47,363 nucleotides of DNA from JAUSNA01 sp964568885. GTDB lineage: Bacteria > Patescibacteriota > Microgenomatia > Levybacterales > GWA1-39-11. The DNA is taken from contig CAZMSF010000008.1 of the NCBI GenBank assembly GCA_964568885.1, forward strand, positions 1-47,363, read 5' to 3'. Below, one piece after another: positions 31,126 to 39,347 of this stretch. The notes beneath the pieces are model-generated. The model saw only the letters and a list, made by a program, of their open reading frames with translations, was not told the DNA's origin and made no database searches. A program made the translations under genes and the position numbers. Numbering within the stretch: position 1 is the stretch's first letter; the number at the start of each line of letters is the position of its first letter.

Positions 31126-33486
31126 ATGTATTACAGCAGGCTCAGAAGGACGTCTCAAAGACGACGGTCTTCATTCTTCTCCACCAAGGCAGCTTTTTTA
31201 GAAGCACGGCTTGCGAAATTTGCATTCTTCGGGCTGATTGGTGTTATTGTCTTGGGCTTTTTATATGTTCTATGGGTGAGCCGTGATTTGCCGACACCGG
31301 GAAGGCTCGCCAACGGCAACATAAAAGATTCGACACGGATTTTGGATAAGAATGGCAAGCTCCTCTACTCCTTTTATAAAGACTACAACCGTATTTATGT
31401 TCCCCTGGACCAAATTCCCCAAAATTTAAGAAACGGCACTATTGCCACCGAGGACAAAGACTTTTACCGCAATAAAGGATTTTCGTTGACGGGGATGTTT
31501 CGGGGAATTGTTCTTGACCCGCTTTTTAGAAAGCGCGCTACGGGAGGTTCTACCATTACTCAGCAATTAGTAAAAATTGCACTCCTCACTTCTGAAAGAA
31601 GCATTACCCGTAAGCTTAAAGAACTGATACTTGCAGTTCAGGTCGACAGCAGGTATTCAAAAGATCAGATACTCGAGATGTATCTGAACAACATACCGTA
31701 TGGGGGAACCGCTGTTGGAATTGAAGCGGCGAGTAACTTGTACTTCAACAAGCACGCAAAAGATTTGACTCTTGCCGAAAGTGCATTTCTTGCAGGGCTT
31801 CCGCAGCTGCCGACGTATTATTCGCCTTATTCTAACCCTGACAAAACATACATTGGCCGTTCGGAGGATGTTTTAAGCCGGATGAAAAGCGAAGGATATA
31901 TCTCTCAAAAACAAGTTGATGAAAGCCTTAAGGCGATTAAAGAATTCACTTTCAAAGAGCGCCGCACCGAAGCAATAAAAGCTCCCCATTTTGTGATGTA
32001 TGTGAGGCAGCAGGTGGCAGATATGTTCGGGGAAAATTATGTAAACAATGGGAATCTTACCATTAAGACTACTCTTGATTCGGATATCCAAAGCGATGCG
32101 GAGGATATCGTCAGCAAAGAATTTGAGAACTTCAAAAATTACAAAGTAAAAAATGCGGCCGTTATGGTTTTGGATGTGAAGACCGGAGGTATTCTGGCAA
32201 TGATAGGAAGCCGAGATTATTTTAATGAAGACATTGATGGTCAATTCAACGCAGCCACCTCCCTTCGTCAACCCGGTTCGTCTCTCAAGCCTATTATGTA
32301 TGCCACTGCCTTTGAAAAAGGCTACACTCCCGCAACACTTGTCATGGATGTAAAAACCGACTTTCCGGTCAACGACGGGACAGGGAACAATAATGTCTAT
32401 ACACCCGTAAACTACGATGGAAAATACCGGGGGCCGGTACAGTTGCGGTTCGCTTTGGGAAATTCGCTCAACGTTCCGGCTGTTAAAATGCTTGCCAGGG
32501 TTGGTGTTAAGCCAGTCATGCAAAAGGCATATGACATGGGAATATCAAATTGGGAGCCAACGAATGACCACTTGAAGAATGTCGGACTTTCTCTGGTTCT
32601 TGGAGGACGAGAGGCTTCTTTGGTTCAGATAACCTCAGCATATTCGGTTTTTGCCAGGACAGGTCAAAAGAAAGAGACGTTCGGTATTGAGGAGGTAGAC
32701 GATACGCATGGGAAAGTATTATACAAACATCAGGATAAAGGTGAGCAACAGGTCCTCTCGAAGGAAGTTTCATTTTTAATTTCTCACATTTTGCTTGACA
32801 ATAATGCAAGAGTGGACGCATTCGGCTCAAGCTCGTGGCTTGTTGTGCCGGGAAGAACCGTTGCTGTTAAGACAGGAACAACCGACCAAAAACGTGATAA
32901 CTGGACCATCGGATATACTCCTTCGTATGCTGTGGGGGTATGGGTGGGAAATAATGACAATACTCCACTCGACCCGCGAATAGCATCCGGTATTACGGGA
33001 GCGTCTCCCATATGGAATAAAGTTATGAGCAGGGTTTTGAAAGGAACCCCGAAAGAGGAATTCCAAAAACCCGATAATGTCATCGACAAACAAATCGACG
33101 CATTCTCCGGCGGCCTCCCCATAGACGGACAATCAACTCGTGTTGAGTATTTTGTAAAAGGAACCGAGCCTACAACAAAGTCCCCCGTTTATAAGACACT
33201 TAAGATGTCCAGACATGATGGCGGAAAGCTCGCTTCAGACGAAGAGATGTCAAGAAATGATTATGACACTATGGATGTAATCAATTTCATTGAGGATGAC
33301 CCTGTTTCAACAGATGGAAAAAATAGATGGCAGGAGGCAATTGACGCGTGGGTCGCCGAGCATTATAAAGACGATGGGAAATACAAAAGGCCTACGGAAA
33401 AATCTAATTATCATTATGACAACAATAATAATCCGACGCCTACTCCTACCCCAACGGCAAGCCCCACCCCTACCCCAACTCCTTGA
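31126..33486 (+). CDS. Class A penicillin-binding protein (glycosyltransferase/transpeptidase)
   Basis: About 786 residues, the enzyme that polymerises and cross-links peptidoglycan. After a basic N-terminus and one membrane span (about 30-50, FAFFGLIGVIVLGFLYVLWV) comes the GT51 domain, with the catalytic Glu109 in ATEDKDFY and GGSTITQQLVK. The transpeptidase domain carries SxxK (Ser385-Ser-Leu-Lys388), SxN (Ser447-Leu-Asn449) and KTGT (582-585). The C-terminus ends in a Thr/Pro tail (TPTPTPTASPTPTPTP), like the CAP protein linker. An ATG at 31093 lies in the loop of a large dyad, so 31126 (MYYSRLRRT) is preferred. Closest to PBP1a/PonA types. Confidence 0.92.
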   Translation: MYYSRLRRTSQRRRSSFFSTKAAFLEARLAKFAFFGLIGVIVLGFLYVLWVSRDLPTPGRLANGNIKDSTRILDKNGKLLYSFYKDYNRIYVPLDQIPQNLRNGTIATEDKDFYRNKGFSLTGMFRGIVLDPLFRKRATGGSTITQQLVKIALLTSERSITRKLKELILAVQVDSRYSKDQILEMYLNNIPYGGTAVGIEAASNLYFNKHAKDLTLAESAFLAGLPQLPTYYSPYSNPDKTYIGRSEDVLSRMKSEGYISQKQVDESLKAIKEFTFKERRTEAIKAPHFVMYVRQQVADMFGENYVNNGNLTIKTTLDSDIQSDAEDIVSKEFENFKNYKVKNAAVMVLDVKTGGILAMIGSRDYFNEDIDGQFNAATSLRQPGSSLKPIMYATAFEKGYTPATLVMDVKTDFPVNDGTGNNNVYTPVNYDGKYRGPVQLRFALGNSLNVPAVKMLARVGVKPVMQKAYDMGISNWEPTNDHLKNVGLSLVLGGREASLVQITSAYSVFARTGQKKETFGIEEVDDTHGKVLYKHQDKGEQQVLSKEVSFLISHILLDNNARVDAFGSSSWLVVPGRTVAVKTGTTDQKRDNWTIGYTPSYAVGVWVGNNDNTPLDPRIASGITGASPIWNKVMSRVLKGTPKEEFQKPDNVIDKQIDAFSGGLPIDGQSTRVEYFVKGTEPTTKSPVYKTLKMSRHDGGKLASDEEMSRNDYDTMDVINFIEDDPVSTDGKNRWQEAIDAWVAEHYKDDGKYKRPTEKSNYHYDNNNNPTPTPTPTASPTPTPTP

Positions 33487-33518
33487 CAGATGCACCTTCA
33501 ATGGAGTTCACTTAAAGT

Positions 33519-34556
33519 ATGGGGATGTTTGACTTCTTAGGTCTAAAACAGGAGAATCCTTCCGGGGAAAACACGGAAGAAGCCATTGATGTAGGGGGTA
33601 AAGTAAAAAGCGAAATATTCGTTCGCTTTGAAAAAAACCCTCTCATTTCGCCCGACCCGGATGTGTCATGGAAATCATTTGCAACATTTAATCCTGCCGC
33701 TATTTTTTTGGAAGGAAAGGTGCATCTCCTCTATCGTGCCCAAGGCGAAAATAAGGTTTCGACTTTTGGCTATGCTTCAAGTGATGACGGATTTACGTTC
33801 TCCGACTTCTCAAGTGAGCCTGTATATATTCCCCGAGCACCATTTGAGATGATGACGACGCCAGGTTGGAATTCGGGATGCGAGGACGCACGAATAACAA
33901 AAATAAACGGGAGGCTTTACCTAACGTATACCGCTTACGACGGGTCAAATCCGCCCCGAGTTGCTCTTTCATCGATATCCGTTTCAGATTTTTTGGATAA
34001 AAAATGGAATTGGACAATGCCCAAATTAATCTCACCGCCCGGTGTAGATGACAAAGACTGCTGCATTATTGAAAAAGCAAAAGGTGCGGGTCTCGTAGCC
34101 TTTCACAGGCTCGGAAATGTTATTTGGCTTGATAGCCTGAGGGATTTAAATTTTCCACGAGAGAAATATTTGACCGGGGGGATTATGGCACAGGCGAGGC
34201 CTGATTTTTGGGATAATGTAAAAATTGGCATTGCTTCTCCGCCTATCGAAACCCCCCGCGGTTGGCTTCTTTTCTATCATGCTGTTTCAAATCCGGGATT
34301 TGTTTACAAAATAGGGGCAATGCTTTTAGATTTTGATGACCCGAGAATTATTCTCATGCGAAGCACCCACCCATTGCTTGAGCCGCAAATGCAGTACGAG
34401 AAAGAAGGCCAAGTAGCAAACATTGTATTTTCTTGCGGGGCAGTTGTTCTGAACAATACTGTTTTTCTGTACTATGGAGGAGGAGACAAAGTTGTTTGTC
34501 TTGCGACAATGGGTCTTACCTCTGTCCTTGATTCTCTTGAAAGATTCCGCGCCTAG
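33519..34556 (+). CDS. GH130-family glycosidase/phosphorylase-like protein
   Basis: 345 residues forming a probable five-bladed propeller. Characteristic GH130 segments are FNPAAIFLEGKVHLLYRAQG, GCEDARITKINGRLYLTYTAYDG, IMAQARPDFWDNVKIG, LLFYHAV and LYYGGGDKVVCLATM. The GCEDxR block (catalytic Asp in the family) is intact. Known members phosphorolyse or hydrolyse beta-mannosides; the substrate here is not known. The frame begins MGMFDFLGLK; a second ATG lies at 33525. It follows the PBP gene by 32 nt and may be co-transcribed, which could fit cell-surface glycan turnover, though no signal peptide is seen. Confidence 0.8.
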   Translation: MGMFDFLGLKQENPSGENTEEAIDVGGKVKSEIFVRFEKNPLISPDPDVSWKSFATFNPAAIFLEGKVHLLYRAQGENKVSTFGYASSDDGFTFSDFSSEPVYIPRAPFEMMTTPGWNSGCEDARITKINGRLYLTYTAYDGSNPPRVALSSISVSDFLDKKWNWTMPKLISPPGVDDKDCCIIEKAKGAGLVAFHRLGNVIWLDSLRDLNFPREKYLTGGIMAQARPDFWDNVKIGIASPPIETPRGWLLFYHAVSNPGFVYKIGAMLLDFDDPRIILMRSTHPLLEPQMQYEKEGQVANIVFSCGAVVLNNTVFLYYGGGDKVVCLATMGLTSVLDSLERFRA

Positions 34557-34589
34557 TCTTTTTTGCTCGCTTCAAAACAGTTAATTTGC

Positions 34590-34595
34590 TATAGT
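34590..34595 (+). promoter_or_regulatory. -10 box of the c-like gene
   Basis: TATAGT, 6 nt before the ATG at 34602, with no convincing -35 hexamer. This matches the leaderless pattern seen at other genes here and supports 34602 as start of the first gene of the ATPase cluster. Confidence 0.4.
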
Positions 34596-34601
34596 AATAG
34601 T

Positions 34602-35399
34602 ATGTTACGAAAGGCTGTAGTCGTTCTATTTTTACTCTTATTTTTTCTTCCGTTACCTTCTCTTTATGCTCAGTCCCCAACTCCGCGTCAAGAAGTGGAT
34701 GGCGCTGCGACTTTAGGTGTAGCCCATATGGTGGAAGTCGCCAAGAAGGACGTGCCGGATGGGAGCATCCTTTCTTCCGGTTCGAAAGGAGCGGTACAAA
34801 CTGTTATTCCTTACGATTCACAGACGCTCGGTGTGGTGTCGCGAGACGCAGCAATAATTTTTAGTACCAAAAACGACGCAAATCAGGTTCCGGTTATTTC
34901 CACCGGCGCGGTTTATGTGCTCGTTTCTTCGAGAGATGGAAATATTAAGAAGGGAGATCTTCTTACATCCTCAACAATTCCCGGCGTTGCAGTGAAGGCC
35001 ACCAAGGAAGGGTTTGTTTTAGGAAGCGCGATGGAAGATTACTCAAATACCGATAAGAAAAAAATAGATAAGATTGCGGTCAACCTTGACCTGCATTACT
35101 TTAATTCAAAACCAACATTTCCAGGTACGCTTTCCGACGTTTTTAAGCTGGTTTTGCTGCCAACAAAAGAAGGTCCGAATCCTGTTTTTAAATACATAAT
35201 GGCGGGGCTCGTTGTGCTGGGTTCGATGATTCTTGCCTTCCTAAGCTTTGGACGGGCAGCAGCAAAAGGCGTGGAAGCGTTGGGACGCAATCCGGCAGCA
35301 AGCCGGATAATTCATTTGGGGATTATCTTCAACGTTACAATTGTTGTTGCTATAGCGGCAGCGGGCCTTGTTGTTGCTTTTTTAATACTTCGTTTGTAA
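34602..35399 (+). CDS. Secreted-domain protein with a subunit-c-like membrane hairpin (atypical F-ATPase rotor candidate)
   Basis: 265 residues. A signal peptide (1-23, ending SLYAQ) precedes an extracytoplasmic beta-rich domain (about 30-170) containing GNIKKGDLLTSSTIPGVAVKAT, a motif also common in tail-fibre-like surface proteins. At the C-terminus is a membrane hairpin: TM1 about 196-216, a polar loop with GVEALGRNPAA (223-233), TM2 about 237-263 (HLGIIFNVTIVVAIAAAGLVVAFLIL). The loop and TM2 resemble F-ATPase subunit c (EGIARQP...LVVA), and the gene stands in the c position before b-delta-alpha. The essential Asp/Glu of TM2 is missing: the aligned site is about Val249, and neither helix has an acidic residue. 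TM1 also lacks the usual GxGxG packing series. If it forms a rotor ring, that ring could not carry protons in the known manner. Homology to subunit c is probable but not proven. Confidence 0.62.
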   Translation: MLRKAVVVLFLLLFFLPLPSLYAQSPTPRQEVDGAATLGVAHMVEVAKKDVPDGSILSSGSKGAVQTVIPYDSQTLGVVSRDAAIIFSTKNDANQVPVISTGAVYVLVSSRDGNIKKGDLLTSSTIPGVAVKATKEGFVLGSAMEDYSNTDKKKIDKIAVNLDLHYFNSKPTFPGTLSDVFKLVLLPTKEGPNPVFKYIMAGLVVLGSMILAFLSFGRAAAKGVEALGRNPAASRIIHLGIIFNVTIVVAIAAAGLVVAFLILRL

Positions 35400-35492
35400 T
35401 GGCAAATGTTATGGGATGAAAGCTTTTTAAGAGCATGACTTACTACAGGCTTGTCAGCTTCAAATTAGTTTCTTGCCCCTTCACATTTGCCA
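35400..35492 (+). ncRNA. Candidate structured RNA element between the c-like and b genes
   Basis: A perfect 10-bp closing stem joins TGGCAAATGT (35400-35409) and ACATTTGCCA (35483-35492). Inside are a 3x3 internal loop, a GGG/CCC helix (413-415 with 477-479) and an apical hairpin of eight pairs with one bulge (GAGCaTGAC 431-439 with GTCAGCTT 453-460, 13-nt loop). The 3' arm overlaps a promoter -35 box, so an operator reading is also possible. No known RNA family was recognised. Confidence 0.4.
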
Positions 35493-35508
35493 AAAATTCC
35501 CCTACTAT
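35480..35508 (+). promoter_or_regulatory. Predicted internal promoter for the b-delta-alpha genes
   Basis: TTCACA (35480-35485), a 17-bp spacer and TACTAT (35503-35508), with the chosen ATG 8 nt downstream. Confidence 0.4.
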
Positions 35509-35516
35509 ATATGTAT

Positions 35517-36251
35517 ATGCCTGCCCTGCTCTTTCAGGTTATAACTGTAGTGTTTGACCTCTCGGTCATAGTTTTCGTTGCAGTGTACGTAGTGGGTGTC
35601 AGGAAGAAGGAACGCGATGTTGATAGAAAAGAAGGAAAAATTGAACATGATTACCAAGCTGTTGTCGAACAAAGCAGAACAACAGAGCGGCAAATAATTG
35701 ATAACGCCGTGTCTCAATCAAACCAAATGATGCAAGTTGCAACACATCAAGCAAATCAAATTCTCGCCGGCACTCAATTTATAACCCAGTCAACAAAAGC
35801 CACACTCGATGCGGCTTTGCAAAAAATGGTTGTTGAGGTGCAAAACACAGGCTCCAACTCAAAAATTGCACTTGAACAAAATCTCCAAAAAATTATTAAC
35901 GATGTTCACAAGGAAGCATTCAACTCCGGAAACGAGGCGGCTTCCAATTATCAGGCATCATTGCGTCAAATAACTTCTGTTTCTTTAACCGGGTTTCAGA
36001 ATGTTACAAACCAGCTTGAGTTGTCCCTCCAACAGCAAATAAAAGAATTTAGAACCACCCTTCTTTCAAATTTGGAAAAAGAGATGGAAAGTTATAAATT
36101 GTCAAAAATTCATAGGATTGACCAGGCTGCAAGCATAATTGTGCAACGAGTAGCTCAGGAAGTTCTGAATAAATCCTTGAGCCTAGAAGATCATCAAAAC
36201 CTCGTAATCCAGTCTCTTGAAAAAGCAAAAAAGGAAGGAGTATTTGACTGA
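35517..36251 (+). CDS. atpF: F-type ATPase subunit b (peripheral stalk), elongated
   Basis: About 244 residues against about 160 in typical b subunits. One N-terminal membrane span (MPALLFQVITVVFDLSVIVFVAVYVV) with an Asp at 14 is followed by a very long, Gln/Asn-rich helical stalk. The end, ASIIVQRVAQEVLNKSLSLEDHQNLVIQSLEKAK, matches the delta-binding tail of b. The middle, about 80 residues longer than usual, suggests a taller stator. ATGs at 35487 and 35511 lie in frame upstream, but both sit in the promoter and -10 region, so 35517 is preferred. It is followed 27 nt later by delta. A stator without a visible a subunit is unusual; the membrane partner of b is unknown. Confidence 0.78.
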   Translation: MPALLFQVITVVFDLSVIVFVAVYVVGVRKKERDVDRKEGKIEHDYQAVVEQSRTTERQIIDNAVSQSNQMMQVATHQANQILAGTQFITQSTKATLDAALQKMVVEVQNTGSNSKIALEQNLQKIINDVHKEAFNSGNEAASNYQASLRQITSVSLTGFQNVTNQLELSLQQQIKEFRTTLLSNLEKEMESYKLSKIHRIDQAASIIVQRVAQEVLNKSLSLEDHQNLVIQSLEKAKKEGVFD

Positions 36252-36278
36252 AATCCTTAAATTTGAGGATTATGGAAT

Positions 36279-36812
36279 ATGGAAACAATTGATTTGTCAG
36301 ATCTATTTCACACCAAAGCTCAGGCGGATGATTTTTCCTTTAGGTTAGCTGAAATTGGGAAAAAGCTTTTTGAGACCAATTTTAATCCCGAGAGCGCTTT
36401 ACTTGAACACTTTGGTATTAAGAAAAAAGATACATTCATGACACTTCTTCGTAATAATAACGTAAATCCCGAGTCCAGACTTGCAATTAAGGAGTTTATA
36501 GAAAAAATTCAGCAAAAAATATCCTCTCTGTCCGTTCTTTCAATCATTCTCGCTTTTGAACCGAATGAAGCAATTCTCAGGTCGTTATCCGCTTGGTTCG
36601 TGCTTAATACAAAAAAACAGGTTCTTTTTGATATTTCGGTTGATAAAGGGCTTATCGGGGGTGCTGCTATATACTCAAACGGAAAATATTTGGATTTTTC
36701 TATCCGTTCGGCTTTCTTTACCGCGGCAAACGAAATTTCGGTTATGAACGGCTTGGTTGGGTCCGGTGAACAAAACAAAACGGCGCTTTCCAAGGCAGTC
36801 AGCTCATCATGA
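36279..36812 (+). CDS. atpH: F-type ATPase subunit delta
   Basis: 177 residues. The C-terminal signature FDISVDKGLIGGAAIYSNGKYLDFSIRSAF corresponds to the delta motif VDPSLIGGxxIxxGDxxxDxSxxxxL, and the N-terminal half is helical as expected for the F1-binding bundle. Delta caps F1 and clamps it to the b stalk. A hairpin (AATCCT/AGGATT, 36252-36271) sits in the 27-nt gap and overlaps the GAGG before the start, so it may limit translation. The stop overlaps the atpA ATG by 4 nt. Confidence 0.85.
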   Translation: METIDLSDLFHTKAQADDFSFRLAEIGKKLFETNFNPESALLEHFGIKKKDTFMTLLRNNNVNPESRLAIKEFIEKIQQKISSLSVLSIILAFEPNEAILRSLSAWFVLNTKKQVLFDISVDKGLIGGAAIYSNGKYLDFSIRSAFFTAANEISVMNGLVGSGEQNKTALSKAVSSS

Positions 36813-38284
36813 ATAACGAATTTCAGACACTTTTACAAAAAGCCGGTGAGTACGGCATTGTCTATCAAGTGAGCCATCCGATTGTTTTCATAGAGGGACT
36901 TCCCAAAGTGAGAACGCACGAGGTAATTATCTTTGAAACAGGACAAAAGGCTGAAGTATTTACTATCAACAGAGGAAAAATTGAGGCCCGTGTTTTTTCC
37001 CATGAGCCGATAAAAGTTGGAACGATGGTGACGCGTACCGGTGCTATTCTGGCCGTTCCGGTTGGACCTGAATTGTTGGGGCATACAATAGACCCGTTAG
37101 GAGATCCGCTCGACCCGACAGTAAAATATACAAAGCCGGCAACAAGTAGAGACATGGATGCAAAACCGGTTGGCATCTCCGGACGGCAAAAAATAACGAA
37201 GCATTTAGTGACAGGAATTTCACTTATCGATTTATTGGTGCCACTTGGGCGCGGGCAAAGGGAACTTATAATCGGGGATAGAAAAACGGGCAAGACTTCA
37301 GTCTTGATGACGACAATTAAAAGTCAAATTTTTGAAGGGAATATTGTTATTTATGCAGCAATAGCAAAAAAGAAAAGTGATATTAAAAGACTTCAAGAGT
37401 TTTTTGAGGCAGAAAAAATAATGGACAAAATTATAATTGTTGCGACGAGCTCCTACGACTCCCCTACTCTGATTTATCAAACACCTTATGCTGCAATGAC
37501 TATAGCTGAGTATTTCCGCGACCAGGGAGTAAACACGATAGTGGTTCTTGATGACCTTTCGAATCACGCCAAGTTTTACCGCGAGCTGTCCCTTCTTGCC
37601 CGCCGTTTCCCTGGCCGCGATTCATATCCGGGTGATATTTTTTATGCTCATTCAAAACTCCTTGAGCGGGCGGGAAATTTCAAACACCCTAAAGTAGGCG
37701 AGGTTGCAATTACGTGTCTTCCGGTCATTGAGATTATCGAAGGAGACTTTACCGGGTATATTTCAACAAATGTCATGGGAATAACTGACGGACACATTTA
37801 TCTTGACGCGAATATTTATTATCAAGGGATGCGGCCTGCTGTTAGTATTCCGCTTTCAGTGACAAGGGTAGGAAGACAAACACTCGATAAATTATCCAGG
37901 GATATCAACAAAGACTTGACAGCTTTTCTGACGGAATTTAATAGATTACAAAACATTTCCCATTTCGGACAGGAGTTAACGGATGACGTAAAAAAGAACT
38001 TGCGGCTTGGCGAACTTGTCAACAAATTTTTCAGTCAACCATATGAGGAAATAGTACCGCAGAAAGTGCAGGTTGTTATTATCTCTCTTATCCTTCAGAA
38101 TGTAATTCAGACGAAAGAAGAGCTTGAGGAAACGAAGAAATTTCTTGTTGCTGTTTACTACGACCGGGCCAGGCAAAAAATACTGTATGATATTACCAAC
38201 ACGAATGATATAAAAGTCTTTCATGAGAATGTTATGAAGAACAAGGAACATCTTTTGCCGCAAAAACAAGCGGTGAAAAATTAA
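36809..38284 (+). CDS. atpA: F-type ATPase subunit alpha
   Basis: 491 residues. The N-terminal beta-barrel is followed by Walker A GDRKTGKTS (156-164), VVLDDLSNHAKFYRELSLLARRFPGRDSYPGDIFYAHSKLLERAGNF (the DDLSK...PGREAYPGDVFY region), and the alpha arginine finger Arg353 in SVTRVG, which completes the catalytic site on beta. The usual insertion before the C-terminal helical domain is shortened. Catalytic competence of the alpha-beta hexamer therefore looks intact. The start overlaps delta (ATGA). It is followed by an unusual 62-bp tandem repeat before gamma. Confidence 0.94.
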   Translation: MNNEFQTLLQKAGEYGIVYQVSHPIVFIEGLPKVRTHEVIIFETGQKAEVFTINRGKIEARVFSHEPIKVGTMVTRTGAILAVPVGPELLGHTIDPLGDPLDPTVKYTKPATSRDMDAKPVGISGRQKITKHLVTGISLIDLLVPLGRGQRELIIGDRKTGKTSVLMTTIKSQIFEGNIVIYAAIAKKKSDIKRLQEFFEAEKIMDKIIIVATSSYDSPTLIYQTPYAAMTIAEYFRDQGVNTIVVLDDLSNHAKFYRELSLLARRFPGRDSYPGDIFYAHSKLLERAGNFKHPKVGEVAITCLPVIEIIEGDFTGYISTNVMGITDGHIYLDANIYYQGMRPAVSIPLSVTRVGRQTLDKLSRDINKDLTAFLTEFNRLQNISHFGQELTDDVKKNLRLGELVNKFFSQPYEEIVPQKVQVVIISLILQNVIQTKEELEETKKFLVAVYYDRARQKILYDITNTNDIKVFHENVMKNKEHLLPQKQAVKN

Positions 38285-38286
38285 CC

Positions 38287-38429
38287 ATGCCGCAAAGAAA
38301 AATAAACGAAGTTTGTTTTTCTTTACTTGTGGCAGTTTAAAAGGTGTTATGTCACAACGAAAAATAAGCAAAGCTTGTTTTTCTTTACTTGTAATAATTA
38401 AAAAAGCCGTATGCCGCAAAGAAAAATAA
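38287..38429 (+). repeat. 62-bp tandem hairpin repeats between atpA and atpG
   Basis: Three start-like units stand exactly 62 nt apart (ATGs at 38287, 38349, 38411). The first and third share ATGCCGCAAAGAAAAATAA; the third is the real atpG start. Units 1 and 2 each form a 14-pair hairpin: AAAGAAAAATAAAC with GTTTGTTTTTCTTT (38294-38307, 38311-38324), and the equivalent at 38356-38369 with 38373-38386. The A-T pair at 306/312 is G-C at 368/374, a compensatory change supporting structure. Mini reading frames of 17 and 26 codons start at the first two ATGs. They could attenuate expression of gamma relative to alpha (inferred). Confidence 0.65.
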
Positions 38430-39298
38430 TTGCTGAAAATCTCGAAGCTTTAAATAGTTTAAAGGACTTGGCAGAAAGCTATGAAGAGATAGCCGTTATC
38501 AGGATGCAAAAAATTAAGGATTCGGTCCTTAAGACCCGTGACTTTTTGCAGGATTTATCTGATGTTTTTGTCGATTTAAAGTCTTCATACGACCGGGAAG
38601 TAAAGGAGCTTATTGCAAGAAGAAAAACAGGTGACAAGACAATTTTGCCGCTTCTTCAGAAAAATGGTAAAACGCTTCTTGTGTATCTTTCTTCAAACGG
38701 TAGACTTTACGGGTCTGTCACGCAAAAAACATACAAATTGTTCATTCAAGATCTTAAGAAGCCTGAAAATCAAAATGGTGACCTGCTTATTATAGGAAGT
38801 GCAGGCAAAGAAATGTATGAAAATTCCGGTGCCGCCAGGCCTTTTACGTACTTTGAGATACCAGATGTTGGAGTGGATTTGGCACACATCAAACAGCTCA
38901 TGCAGAAATTTTTACAATACGAAAAAGTACATGTGTATTACGGGAAGTTTGATAACGTGGTAAACCAGACTCCCATCGGGACGAGCATAACAGGCGAGAA
39001 CATCTTTGAATCGGAGGTTGTTGAAACAATCAGCCGCGACGACCGGTTCATTTTTGAACCTATTTTGGAAAAAATATTTTACTTTTTCGAAACACAAATC
39101 ATTGCAAATCTTTTCTCCCAGACGCTTCTTGAGAACCAATTGGCCCGCCACGCATCCCGGGTGAATGCTATGGAGGAAGCGCTCATTCACATTGAGGAAG
39201 AATCAAAAAAGCTGATAAAGGCAAAGAACACTATCAAACACCAGTTGCAAAACAGAAAGCAACTCGAGACCATTGCCGGTCTTACGCTTTGGAGCTAA
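38411..39298 (+). CDS. atpG: F-type ATPase subunit gamma (divergent)
   Basis: 295 residues. The C-terminal helix block is recognisable: LLENQLARHASRVNAMEEALIHIEEESKKLIKAKNTIKHQLQNRKQLETIAGLTLW (classical: E-x-ASRMxAMxxAxxNA...NxxRQxxIT-ELxEIVxGAxAL). The middle Rossmann-like domain has LLVYLSSNGRLYGSVTQKT (for TSDRGLCGGLN) and LLIIGSAGKEMYE. The N-terminal coiled-coil (NLEALNSLKDLAESYEEIAVIRMQKIKD) departs strongly from the conserved RIxSxxxTxKITxAMxMVA. It is the central shaft turned by alpha-beta. The ATG is the third of the tandem repeated starts. Confidence 0.82.
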   Translation: MPQRKIIAENLEALNSLKDLAESYEEIAVIRMQKIKDSVLKTRDFLQDLSDVFVDLKSSYDREVKELIARRKTGDKTILPLLQKNGKTLLVYLSSNGRLYGSVTQKTYKLFIQDLKKPENQNGDLLIIGSAGKEMYENSGAARPFTYFEIPDVGVDLAHIKQLMQKFLQYEKVHVYYGKFDNVVNQTPIGTSITGENIFESEVVETISRDDRFIFEPILEKIFYFFETQIIANLFSQTLLENQLARHASRVNAMEEALIHIEEESKKLIKAKNTIKHQLQNRKQLETIAGLTLWS

Positions 39299-39347
39299 AT
39301 CAATAGTTGATAGCTAATAGTCGATAATTGATAGCTAAAACATATAC

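Noticed and set aside
34602..35399. Calling this gene simply atpE (ATP synthase subunit c)
   Set aside because: It has a signal peptide, a large extracytoplasmic domain and no acidic residue in the hairpin, so the plain name would hide that it cannot be a normal proton-carrying subunit.
38287..38429. The 17- and 26-codon frames before atpG as real small genes
   Set aside because: Their starts are duplicates of the atpG start and their bodies coincide with the hairpin arms; the compensatory base change supports RNA structure better than coding. They may still be decoy initiation sites.
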